A stretch of 30,029 nt of DNA, taken from NCBI GenBank assembly GCA_032718475.1, contig JAUCBJ010005644.1:1-30029 (forward strand), given 5' to 3'. Source of the stretch: Nemertoderma westbladi. Lineage: Eukaryota > Xenacoelomorpha > Nemertodermatida > Nemertodermatidae. The notes below the pieces were generated by a model. That model was not told where the DNA came from. It was given only the letters and a program-made list of their open reading frames with translations, and searched no databases. A program made the translations under genes and the position numbers. Position 1 is the first letter of the stretch; every line of letters starts with the position of its first letter. Shown here one piece after another: positions 21,313-30,029 of the stretch.

Positions 21313-21502
21313 TATCTGTGTGGGGCGAGTCAAACTGGCAGCAATCAGCGAACTGTTGTAAGTATACTATGGCCTTTTTTTCTGAAAGTCTGTGTGAGTG
21401 TGTGTGTGTGTCGGAAGCCAAAATATAACTAGCCATAGTATAATTATAATTGTTCGCTAAGATGGCTGGCAGCTTTTGCTTCACGAAGGCGCCCCACTCC
21501 GT
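21313..21502. repeat. Imperfect foldback with a central (TG)n
   Basis: The left arm (about 21313-21372, with GGGGCGAGTCAAACTGGCAG and ending TATACTATGGC) pairs with the right arm (about 21432-21502, starting GCCATAGTATAATTATAATT and ending GAAGGCGCCCCACTCCGTGT) with gaps and mismatches. The loop holds GTGTGAGTGTGTGTGTGTG. It is MITE-like in size and shape. It lies about 220 bp past the SLC4 stop codon, downstream of that gene's candidate poly-A signal. Confidence 0.6.
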
Positions 21503-21577
21503 GTTAACCACTGACTAGCCATTGATCTCGATTTATCGCTGCTAACAAAATCGTCTGCATTAATGTTTAGATCATAT

Positions 21578-21583
21578 TTTATT
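21578..21583 (-). terminator. Candidate polyadenylation signal of the SLC4-like gene
   Basis: AATAAA on the minus strand, about 145 bp past the stop codon of the SLC4-like gene. Confidence 0.5.
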
Positions 21584-21725
21584 TGCGTTGCAACAAAACA
21601 GCAACCTGCCGTTCTTTATAACCCTAAATCTATTGGCGGAATTGCGAAACCATTTATATAACGAACCAACCAAATTCCACACCATCTACAAAATGTACCG
21701 TACTGCCAAAATTAGTTGAGGGCTT

Positions 21726-24210
21726 CTAAACCTCTTTATCATGTTTAAAATGGTTTACGCTTTTGCAAATCATCTTTTTAAGTTGACGGCTTCGGTTCCT
21801 TTTCAGCTTTTTTTCACTATCAGGCAAACTATCGTTGAGTTTCTTTAAATCCTTCTCCGTAAGCGCGAACCCAAAACATAAACGTTTCAACATAAATCTT
21901 CGCACAGCAATCATCCCTAAAATCCCAATCGGTACTCCTAGAGCCGCCACATATGATGTCCCTACTGTTTCACAGAGAATCATAACTACAATACTAAACA
22001 CTTGAATTGCGGTTAACCCGTAAATTTTCTTGCTTGCCACGCCATCGATATACTTGTAATCTGGGCTGGCTTCCTTAGCAATAATCGGGAGAAAACAACG
22101 TTGAATCAGCTGAATGTCTTGTAACGAGTTGATTCCCATGAAAAGAAAAACTCCTAACAAAGCTGGTTTAGGTATGTGATCGAGAATTGGTTTCATAAAA
22201 AGAGATAGACCAATGAGTATGGAGATAGACAGAGCGGTAACGCGTTGTTCTAAAACCCCCTCGAAAGCCGGTTTCACTCCTGGTGTCGAGTCAGTGGACA
22301 CTACCGATAGACTACGCAGATGACTCACGGATAACACTGTATCTGAAACGAACCAGGGGAATCCGAAGATAGAGCAAAAAAGGATTAGAATGGATATGAC
22401 GACGAGGTCTAGGTGGAATCCGTAGCCCTTCTTCAGTTTGTTTTCCCCTCTGCAGACAATCATCGTTGTGATCTGTTGATCCATAAACAGTAGTATGGTA
22501 GCCAAACACGCTGCCCCGAAAGCCCATAGAAACGCATAGAAATTATTAGTGTGTGTTCCCGTAACGAACGACTCAGGTGATATCATCCAAGTTCGATTTG
22601 GATTTGTTAGTTGTATTTTTTCAGGCATTTCCAACTCTGGAATGCGTCTAATGTCTACCAAATAGTTGCAAAGGGCCATGGATATAATTGCAATTAATAC
22701 TGCGAAATTCGATATGATCATACGGACTGTGTGGTTGAAATATCGAGAGGAGTCGATGGAGCCCAGGGTTATCGCTATTGTGAATGTCCCCAGGCATAGA
22801 ATCCATGAAAACAATAAAACATCAGGAATATATTGGGTGTCATCATGAGTTCCTTCGTTTAATACACCATATGTACTGGCGTTAGATCCATATATACTAG
22901 CATTGGATCCATATATACTGGCATTGGATCCATATGTTACACTTTCATCACTATAATTGTACCATCCCCTCTTATCTATTTTATTATGTTCAGCTAATTC
23001 AATGAGACCTTCAATTGCCCCGATTATAAATAGAAGCGAAACCAACACTGCGAAAATTTCCTCAGTAAAACGTGTTATGTAATGCACATAATCGGATATA
23101 TTTATAACTGCCAGAGTGGAAAATATTATAGCTATAAAAATCCCTGTCACAACACGAAATTCCAAATAATTAAATTCATACTTGGTACACATTTTATACA
23201 CAATGTTCTCAAATGCCATTACGGGTCCTGTAATTCCCAAAATTGAGAGAGGTTGTCCAGAACATAACGAGTAGACGATTCCGCAAACAGCTGCACCCAC
23301 TTGGGCCTCCACAATTCCAATAGAGCTACCCGTTTTAGTTTTTAGGTGCTCCCCAAATGTAAGAAGACCTGCAAGCTGTGCAAAGTATATAAATAGAATA
23401 ACAGCCACATATTGTAGGTGTTTTCTACTATTTTCAATAACTCCCATAATATTAAAACAAATATTTTCCATGTTACTGCGTTCTGTATTCTCATTATCTT
23501 CATTGCGTTCCGCGTTCTCCTTATTATCATTGCGTTCTACATCATCGTTAATATCACTGCCTTTTGAACACCGCAGAAAGAAATCACTGCAATAGAATTT
23601 CCGCTTTCTTCTAAAGTCTTCTTGGATTCCACGAAACAATAAATTCCACCTTTGCCTGCGCTTTTTTGGTACTTTTACATGATCACATAGATCAGGACTA
23701 GCTGATGAGATGGTATGACATGGTTGGTTATGGCCAAGTCTGATTTCGGATTCTGTGTTAGGGTGGTCTGGTGGATTGATGCGTTTTTGGCATTCCCATT
23801 GGCCAGCGGGAATAATAAACATTTGACGCTGAAACTCACTGATCCATGCGGATATTTTATCATCGGCTCTCATGGTGTAGCATCTTCGTCGGAATCCTTG
23901 GTCAGACAAAAGAGCCATCATTGTCCTTCCCATTTCATGAAGCATTCCTTTTATTTTCTCTGGTCCCAAAATTAGAACAATAAATCTTATAGGATATGGA
24001 ACCTCCACCAATGATTCTAGAAAGTACGGTTTATTTTTGTCTACTTTTCTATTTATTCTCATAAATACCATAATATTCTTATTTAAATGCTCCAATTTTG
24101 CAACTAATATTACAGCGGCCGAGCGACACGACTCAAATTCTTTTTTGTAAGGAATTTCTTCGTTATCTCCAACCAGCAACGATGCTTGACTTCCAAAGAT
24201 TGAATTGGAA
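21726..24210 (-). CDS. SLC4 bicarbonate transporter, large 3' exon (827 codons)
   Basis: Encodes most of an SLC4 family transporter, which moves HCO3-/CO3(2-), usually with Na+, across the plasma membrane for pH control. The exon starts after a TACTTTGCAG acceptor with one base that completes a split Ser codon from the previous exon. The end of the Band-3 cytoplasmic domain comes first: ASLLVGDNEE, then PIRFIVLILGP, then PAGQWECQKRINPP. A linker GIQEDFRRKRKFYCSDF follows, then the membrane domain from about exon residue 265. Its family blocks are FIYFAQLAGLLTFG, GQPLSILGITGPVMAFE, YITRFTEEIFAVL, FMDQQITTMIVCR, GFPWFVSDTVLSVSHL, EQRVTALSISILIGLSLFM and LLGVFLFMGINSLQDIQL. The block wording and the tail LNDSLPDSEKK resemble Na+-coupled (NBC-type) members more than AE exchangers; the subtype remains inferred. 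It ends at a TAA/TGA-type stop, 21726. The membrane domain in one exon is unusual next to vertebrate homologues. Confidence 0.93.
22866..22934 (-). repeat. In-frame 21-bp coding repeat carrying N-glycosylation sequons
   Basis: Within the SLC4-like exon, the heptapeptide YGSNASI is repeated three times with small changes, followed by YGV. Each unit carries an Asn-Ala-Ser sequon, and NYS lies just before. By family topology this is the large, glycosylated extracellular loop between the third and fourth conserved blocks, so copy number would set the number of glycans. Confidence 0.85.
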
Positions 24211-26354
24211 CTGCAAAGTATAATATATAGTTGATCCAGGATTTTACCTCGTATTAGGAAATCATTAGCATTTTAATTAATTATCTTATAAACTAATTAA
24301 TAACGTTCTCCTATGGGTATTTCCCAGAGCCTGATAAACTCACCCTTGTTGTGGACAGTGATGATGAGACCACAGAATAATATTTATTTAATGGATTCGG
24401 TATTTATGTGTACGGGACACCTTGCGGGACTTCGCGCAGCACGGGACTCAGTTGTTATGATTTACAAATTAAAATTGAGCAATTTCATCACAAAATCTTT
24501 GTTTAAGAAATTTAACCAAAGCGACAATAAATCAAAGAAGAGAGGAAAGTTCCCTTCAACCGCCCTCTTAATCTGCGCCACCCCAACCCAAAGGCGCACA
24601 GAGGATTGATGAAAGGCAGGTATTTTATTAACATAAATTTTGTGTTTTAGAATTAATATATTAAATATATTTTAGGCGTGGAGGCTACCCAATTTGTAAG
24701 AAATATTAAAACTTACCTTATGCCGATAGTATTTATACTAAATATAAATTTATAATGTTAACACCTCAACTATAATGGAATGGGGTATGGGGTTTACATG
24801 TTTAAACATTTCAAAGTAATTGCGGCCAGTCTTGCAAAAGCTTGAAATGTGTTACATTCAAGCACGCAAGCCCGCTATCAACAAGCCGAAACGTGATTGG
24901 CGCAAGTGTGTGGTGCTGCTTCCCAGTGGTTAGTTACTTACAGACCGCTCTCTTTATTTCAATACCCGTTCCGTCTCCCTTTGTGAATTTCTCTCTACAT
25001 TTCCGGGCTTGCCTCCTGCGAATGCCTTCAGCTGCGAGGCGAAACCTACCCATCTGCTGGCTGCTGTCAGCTGAACACAGATTGCATACTACTACTACTA
25101 GGATCGGCATGCTGCATTGCAGCTGCATTTTTAATAATGCTTTGCCGGCTTGTCGACAAAATTGCACCGCCAACTCCCTATCACCCATGACATTTGCTAG
25201 ATCTTCCGCATCTTCTAGGCCAGTGTCCTTTAAGATGCGTCTCAAGAAAGTCATGGGCTGTCCACCATGCTTATTCACTCCATGAGGCGACCAAAGCACA
25301 AGATTATGCACTGGCTGGTCCTCATGGCGAAAGCAATATCCTGCAAACCGGGGGCGGCTTTGTTCTAGTGTCAAGCTTGGGGGAACCAATGAGACACCTC
25401 CAATGTTATAGTTGCGTGCATTGTACTTGACACAGTCAATGATTGCATGCAACGTCTAGGTTTTGTTGCTTTTTGTTTTTTACATACATTCGGTACTACA
25501 TGTAACATACCTACCGGTAGGGTTTTTTTACTTAACGTGCTTGATAAACAAATAAATATAATTCGTAATTATTGGTTAATCAAGCTTTATACTTTAATTA
25601 TTATTAGTTTGTGGGCTTGTGGCTCTAGCTGGCTGTGTTTGTGTGTGGCAGGAATGTTTGAACGCTAATAAGTCGGTCAATCATGGATGTAATGGAACCA
25701 AACCTTTTTTTAATGAGACGGCAGATTGTATTAGGCCCTAAAAATTAATCATTAAAGGTAAAACAAATTAACAAATTAACAAAATTAACAAAGTAAGTAA
25801 GTTTGGGCATGCACCTAATCTAAAAATAAAGTACTGTACCTAGATTGCTCTGTGGATGGGTCCCAGTAGGTGTCCGAATAGCCAAAAGTACAGAATGTGG
25901 TTAGGGCAAGCAAGGGGGGGGGGGTAAACCAGCCTAGCCTACCCATTGCAAGCCAGGACAGCAGAAGCCCTAAGGGAAGAGGTTTATGGCGTGATATTTA
26001 GGCAACCAATGGGAGGGCTGTATCTGTCCATTTTTTCTATCAACTTGAAGGCCACAACATGTGTAGGCCTAATACTGTAGGCCATATTTTCTCTACCTTT
26101 ATATTAAAGATCACGTGCATTATGTACCCAGTTGGTAATTTATTCTATGCCGAAGATGAACAGTTTCCACTAAGTCGAACGGTCGGGATCCCAGGTCAAC
26201 CAGGATCCCGTCGCCGTCACATCTACACACAGACAGACTTTTACAGTTCCTCTGTCTATCACTAAGGGGCGAATTGTTAGGGCTCTATTTCATCATGCTT
26301 AGCGCGGTTTAATATAATAATATATTTAAAAGATTGTTTTAAAAACTAATTTAC
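24211..26354 (-). other. Intron 2 of the SLC4-like gene
   Basis: Bounded by GTAAATTAG at the donor (26354 downward) and TACTTTGCAG at the acceptor (24220-24211). Phase 2 is consistent on both sides (AG + T gives Ser). It holds LINE copy D, a run of 11 G at 25914-25924 and an AACAAATT-rich stretch near 25762-25792. No other gene is seen in it. Confidence 0.8.
25087..25436 (-). mobile_element. Non-LTR retrotransposon remnant, copy D, in SLC4 intron 2
   Basis: The same 3' end as copies A and C1: (TAG)n tail on minus, then CCGATCC and the C-terminal RT peptide (NIGGVSLVPPSLTLEQSRPR, FAGYCFRHEDQPVHNLVLW). It is 5'-truncated at about 25436 and lacks about 15 bp in the NQTLYNIGG part. It lies in the same orientation as the host gene, so it would be in sense in the pre-mRNA. 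Confidence 0.85.
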
Positions 26355-26473
26355 CTTTTCTGTCTTTCGAGGCCTCTTTTATAACGGCGGCGGTGCTTCT
26401 CTGAATGTACTTCCTTCAATGCTGTTGCGATTTCGTTTGAGGCAGGTTCATCCACATTGATTGCGTCTAATAC
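26355..26473 (-). CDS. SLC4-like gene, internal exon (119 bp)
   Basis: Encodes VLDAINVDEPASNEIATALK and onward to GLERQK plus two bases, the Band-3 cytoplasmic segment in which family members have a helix followed by a His-rich LLxxHxH-type motif (here EVHSEKHRRRYK). The donor is AAAAG|GTAAATT. The acceptor is chosen as ATTATAAAAG|GTATTAG because it gives phase 0, matching the previous exon's end, though its pyrimidine tract is weak. The next AG (ATTAG) would break the phase. Too short and AT-poor to stand out alone, it is supported by fit with both neighbours. Confidence 0.8.
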
Positions 26474-27082
26474 CTTTTATAATAACAAGTTTTATAACAA
26501 GAGACAGTGACGGGACTCGAACGCGATTAGTAGTTACATATGATTACGTTTCAAAATAGGTCTGTCTTATGGGGCGCCCACGAAGTCTATGGGTGAGCTT
26601 TAGCGTGGGGTATAATTGAATTGAATTTTAAGGGGGGGTAGCACCCCCAGATGCAACCTCACATGTTGGTGTCTCTGAACCCTAAATTGGGTGGAAATTA
26701 TTTATTGTACTACTAAACATCGTCTGGGTTGTTTAAGAAGAGCCAAACCACATATTTTTAAAATTGGCCCCAAAATGGCTATGTAGTGGCCAAAGGTGCG
26801 TTTTGCGCCAAAGGCTATTTCTCCACCAATATTTGTTGAAATTTGTCGAAATGTTTTTAACAATTGGAAATTTTTTGGGGGCATTTTAGGCCAAAAAGGT
26901 TTTTTTTTGGGCCTTTTTGATGAAAAAAGTCTTTAGGGCATTTCCCGCCAAATTTCTCCATAAGAATTATGGCAGGGTATTCTGAACAATTGTAACAAAT
27001 TTCAGTAAAAATTAGCGGAGAAATAGCCTTTTTCATGAAAAAACGTCATTCTGAGATAAAAAGATGTTTAAAGTTTAATTAC
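26474..27082 (-). other. Intron 1 (visible) of the SLC4-like gene
   Basis: Donor CTG|GTAATTAAAC at 27082 and acceptor at 26474. It contains the foldback 26810-27032. On the minus strand, GTTCGAGTCC at 26522-26513 resembles a tRNA-type B box. Confidence 0.75.
26810..27032. repeat. Foldback repeat in SLC4 intron 1
   Basis: AAAGGCTATTTCTCC with AAT, TTT, TGAAATTT blocks at 26810-26844 is matched in reverse complement at 26997-27032, with about five mismatches over 35 bp. The interior is rich in T and G runs. It is MITE-like, with no coding content. Confidence 0.7.
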
Positions 27083-27251
27083 CAGTTTTATGATATCTTC
27101 GTAGTTATTGACTTCCTCGTCGAGGATAACATGGTAATCTTTGCGTTTAACGATATCTTCAATCTGAAATACTGAATCGCCCGAGAGTACAGCCACGTAT
27201 GGCTTTGACCAACTACCACTCTGTTCCGCATTCTCCTCAAATCTCATTATT
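27083..27251 (-). CDS. SLC4-like gene, upstream exon (169 bp) of the Band-3 cytoplasmic domain
   Basis: Encodes IMRFEENAEQSGSWSKPYVA through VILDEEVNNYEDIIKL. This matches the family block in which WIKFEE is followed by W-KPHVATLSLHSLFELR and LLDL. The acceptor is GTCTTTTAG at 27253-27252, leaving one base (A) to complete a codon begun in a further upstream exon, and the donor is CTG|GTAATT. The methionine at 27262 is in the intron and is not the start. About 100 or more N-terminal residues are missing and were not found in 27252-30029. Confidence 0.85.
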
Positions 27252-27783
27252 CTAAAAGACAATACGATAGATCGTTCTGTATAGTAGGACTCATTAAATA
27301 ATATTAATCGAATATCTCAAATACAAACAATACTTTATACACAATACTTTACGTAATTTGGCGACAAAATTTTTTTTATTGTCTTCTAATACTATCGCTC
27401 CACCTATCTATAATTATTATTTTTGGTCAGACTTTTGCCAAAGTCGGTTTTTTATTAAAATATTAAGAGCGTAATTTTGACCAAATGCAAGTATTATAAT
27501 TTTTATAATACTGTATCCACACCGTGTTTGCTTCAGTTACTCTCATCCCCGCCTGGGACAGGAGCGGACATGTGAACTGACTCGAATGCTAATAACATAA
27601 AAAACATTTAATTGACTTTTGTGTACTGGCTGTTTCAGAGAAGTGGCGCACTTGGACCGCAAGCAAAAATCGTGACCGCAAGTGAAATAATGTATAGTTT
27701 ATTGTTTTGGTTAGAAAATACTGCCAACCTGCTCCTTTCCCTTCATGTTTTTATGTGTTTTTTTGTTGTTTTATGTTTCTTAC
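27252..27783. other. Probable intron of the SLC4-like gene, no exon seen
   Basis: AT-rich. A weak exon-like stretch near 27515-27560 on minus is discussed under rejected items. Nothing else is supported. Confidence 0.4.
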
Positions 27784-29218
27784 TGTTTGCACCCATTGTT
27801 TTCTCGTATTATCACCCACCTGGCTGTTTGCACCCATTGTTTTCTCGTTATTATCACCCACCTGGCTGTTTGCACCCATTGTTTTCTCGTATTATCACCC
27901 ACCTGGCTGTTTGCACCCATTGTTTTCTCGTATTATCACCCACCTGGCTGTTTGCACCCATTGTTTTCTCGTTATTATCACCCACCTGGCTGCTTACACC
28001 CATTGTTTTTTCGTTATTATCACCCACCTGGCTGTTTGCACCCATTGTTTTCTCGTTATTATCACCCACCTGGCTGTTTACACCCATTGTTTTCTCGTAT
28101 TATTACCCACCTGGCTGTTTGCACCCATTGTTTTCTCGTATTATTACCCACCTGGCTGTTTGTACCCATTGTTTTCTCGTTATTATCACCCACCTGGCTG
28201 CTTACACCCATTGTTTTTTCGTTATTATCACCCACCTGGCTGCTTACACCCATTGTTTTTTCGTTATTATCACCCACCTGGCTGTTTGCACCCATTGTTT
28301 TCTCGTATTATCACCCACCTGGCTGTTTGCACCCATTGTTTTCTCGTTATTATCACCCACCTGGCTGTTTGTACCCATTGTTTTCTCGTTATTATCACCA
28401 ACCTGGCTGCTTACACCCATTGTTTTCTCGTATTATCACCCACCTGGCTGTTTGCACCCATTGTTTTTTCGTTATTATCAACCACCTGGCTGTTTGCACC
28501 CATTGTTTTCTTGTATTATCACCCACCTGGCTGTTTGCACCCATTGTTTTCTCGTATTATCACCCACCTGGCTGTTTGCACCCATTGTTTTCTCGTTATT
28601 ACCACCCACCTGGCTGTTTGCACCCATTGTTTTCTCGTTATTATCACCCACCTGGCTGCTTACACCCATTGTTGTTTCGTTATTATCACCCACCTGGCTG
28701 TTTACACCCATTGTTTTCTCGTTATTATCACCCACCTGGCTGGGTACACCCATTGTTTTTTCGTTATTATCACCCACCTGGCTGTTTGCACCCATTGTTT
28801 TCTCGTTATTACCACCCACCTGGCTGTTTGCACCCATTGTTTTCTCGTTATTATCACCCACCTGGCTGCTTACACCCATTGTTGTTTCGTTATTATCACC
28901 CACCTGGCTGTTTACACCCATTGTTTTCTCGTTATTATCACCCACCTGGCTGGGTACACCCATTGTTTTTTCGTTATTATCACCCACCTGGCTGTTTGCA
29001 CCCATTGTTTTCTCGTCATTATCACCCACCTGGCTGCTTACACCCATTGTTTTCTCGTATTATCACCCACCTGGCTGTTTGCACCCATTGTTTTTTCGTT
29101 ATTATCACCCACCTGGCTGTTTGCACCCATTGTTTTCTCGTATTATCACCCACCTGGCTGTTTGCACCCATTGTTTTCTCGTTATTACCACCCACCTGGC
29201 TGTTTGCACCCATTGTTT
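27784..29218. repeat. 41/42-bp minisatellite, about 34 copies
   Basis: The unit is TGTTTGCACCCATTGTTTTC followed by TCG(T)TATTATCACCCACCTGGC. Presence or absence of one T makes 42- or 41-bp units. Variants (GCTTACACC, GGGTACACC, TTGTTTCG, ATTACCACC) recur in a larger block: the run from 28604 to 28790 is repeated at about 28812-28998, a ~208-bp higher-order duplication. No plus-strand frame meets a stop, so three overlapping 500-codon frames appear; this is compositional, not coding. The array ends two bases before the right inverted-repeat arm. Confidence 0.96.
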
Positions 29219-29220
29219 TT

Positions 29221-29935
29221 GTTCGCGCTTTTAGACCTTTGGCAGTTTAACCCGCCAAATTGAGATGTCTTCTAGATATTAAATCGCTTTTTAGCCTATG
29301 ACAAGTATTTGATTCACTACACTAGTCGAAACCAATCCGTGCGCGACCATTCACCCGCTGGATATTCCCGGGAGATTGGGTTCGACGGTTTAATTTTGTT
29401 GCTATGTAAGCCTAATGTATTATTCGACTGACAGTATTATATAATCTCTGACAATATTATTCACCTTCGGGAATATTAACAGTTCCTTTAGGACGTGGCG
29501 CTTTATCTATATAAACAGAGTTATGACTTAAACTACTCACAACGATATGGCTTAATTATAATTCACATATATGGCGCATTCTTTAGGAATTGCTTCTTTA
29601 ACAGACTCACTCATACGCAATGCTGCACAATACTGCACACTAATCTGCCAATCCTCACTGATTTTAATCACATATAAAAGGAACACAGACTGACTCATGT
29701 AGGGTCTATCAAATAACATTAGATTCACTTCAAACCACTTTAACATAAGTCACAATCGTTATTGGTAACCTTTCTCTCTTACCTTCGGTATATCAAGAAT
29801 ATTGGGTGTCGGGGTTATTTCTCGTTATTCCAATATAATAATTCATCAACAAATATAATGAATAACCGACAACAAATAGCAGTATGCAGTATTCACAGAT
29901 CAATCGTGCCAGTTTGTTTTGATATTTACAGAGTT
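29221..29935 (-). repeat. Right arm of the long, diverged inverted repeat
   Basis: Reverse complement of 38-743, as described for the left arm. It holds a 64-codon minus-strand frame (29746-29552, with VNLMLFDRPYMSQSVFLLYV and AALRMSESVKEAIPKECAIY) that aligns codon by codon with the left arm (PMLFSRPYVSQ) before the left copy breaks. This hints that the repeat once encoded a protein; I do not recognise it. The inner boundary, GTTCGCGCTT at 29221, abuts the 41/42-bp array. Beyond about 29935 to the window end nothing is recognised. Confidence 0.8.
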
Positions 29936-30029
29936 TAAAGCCAGGTTGTTTGATGCGTAATTGCAGCCAGTTAAAGGATATATGTCCTTATAATTGAACC
30001 TACTAGTGTTGAGCTAAAAAGCAGAAAGC

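Noticed and set aside
24313-24609. 98-codon plus-strand frame in SLC4 intron 2
   Set aside because: No domain, antisense to the intron, likely chance.
27515-27565. Possible further 5' SLC4 exon on minus (peptide VTEANTVWIQ after a CTGTCCCAG acceptor)
   Set aside because: Donors giving the needed phase exist, but the peptide aligns poorly with the W-ETARWI block and the exon would be only ~30-40 bp.
27612-29263. Three overlapping ~500-residue hydrophobic proteins
   Set aside because: All three plus frames are open because of the repeat's composition, and unit length shifts the frame. No start context or domain.
29370-29395. tRNA B-box-like GGGTTCGACGG in the right arm
   Set aside because: No cloverleaf can be drawn, and the left arm does not conserve the motif.
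38-29935. Polinton/Maverick-type giant transposon defined by the terminal repeats
   Set aside because: No integrase, DNA polymerase B, protease or capsid-like genes are seen between the arms. The interior holds host genes and satellites.

Overview
This is nuclear DNA of an animal, probably a marine invertebrate. The evidence is a spliced SLC4 bicarbonate-transporter gene with conventional GT-AG introns, a PANK4-type gene with the animal kinase plus DUF89 layout, 5'-truncated non-LTR retrotransposon copies, foldback elements and very large minisatellites. The DNA is AT-rich apart from one GC-rich gene half. I cannot name the phylum with confidence.

Layout. Positions 1-743 and 29221 to about 29935 are diverged copies of one ~0.7 kb sequence in inverted orientation, so they frame almost the whole window. 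Two broken LINE pieces (1181-1812, 2201-2412) precede an intronless PANK4-like gene (2625-4919, + strand). Next comes a 307-bp element with ~75-bp terminal inverted repeats (5208-5514) that carries what reads as a complete type I hammerhead self-cleaving ribozyme (5275-5338). A twin palindrome (5645-5680) marks the edge of a 6.8-kb hairpin-forming minisatellite (5713-12540; 27/29/33-bp units). A small foldback (13088-13414) lies before a 57-bp minisatellite of about 75 copies (13620-17885). A mosaic LINE insertion follows (18132-20215, - strand).

From 27251 down to 21726 on the - strand runs an Na+-coupled-type SLC4 transporter gene. Three exons can be seen, and their splice phases fit. The first coding exon(s) are not found and may lie beyond the window, across a 41/42-bp minisatellite (27784-29218). 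Intron 2 holds another LINE tail and intron 1 a foldback.

Only two genuine host genes are supported, PANK4-like and SLC4-like. They face opposite strands and have no evident functional link. The long open frames through the three minisatellites are by-products of repeat structure. The most novel items are the hammerhead ribozyme inside a TIR-bounded element, the PANK4-like protein with kinase catalytic residues kept but DUF89 metal ligands lost, and the array architecture. All rest on reading the sequence by eye; no alignment or folding was run.
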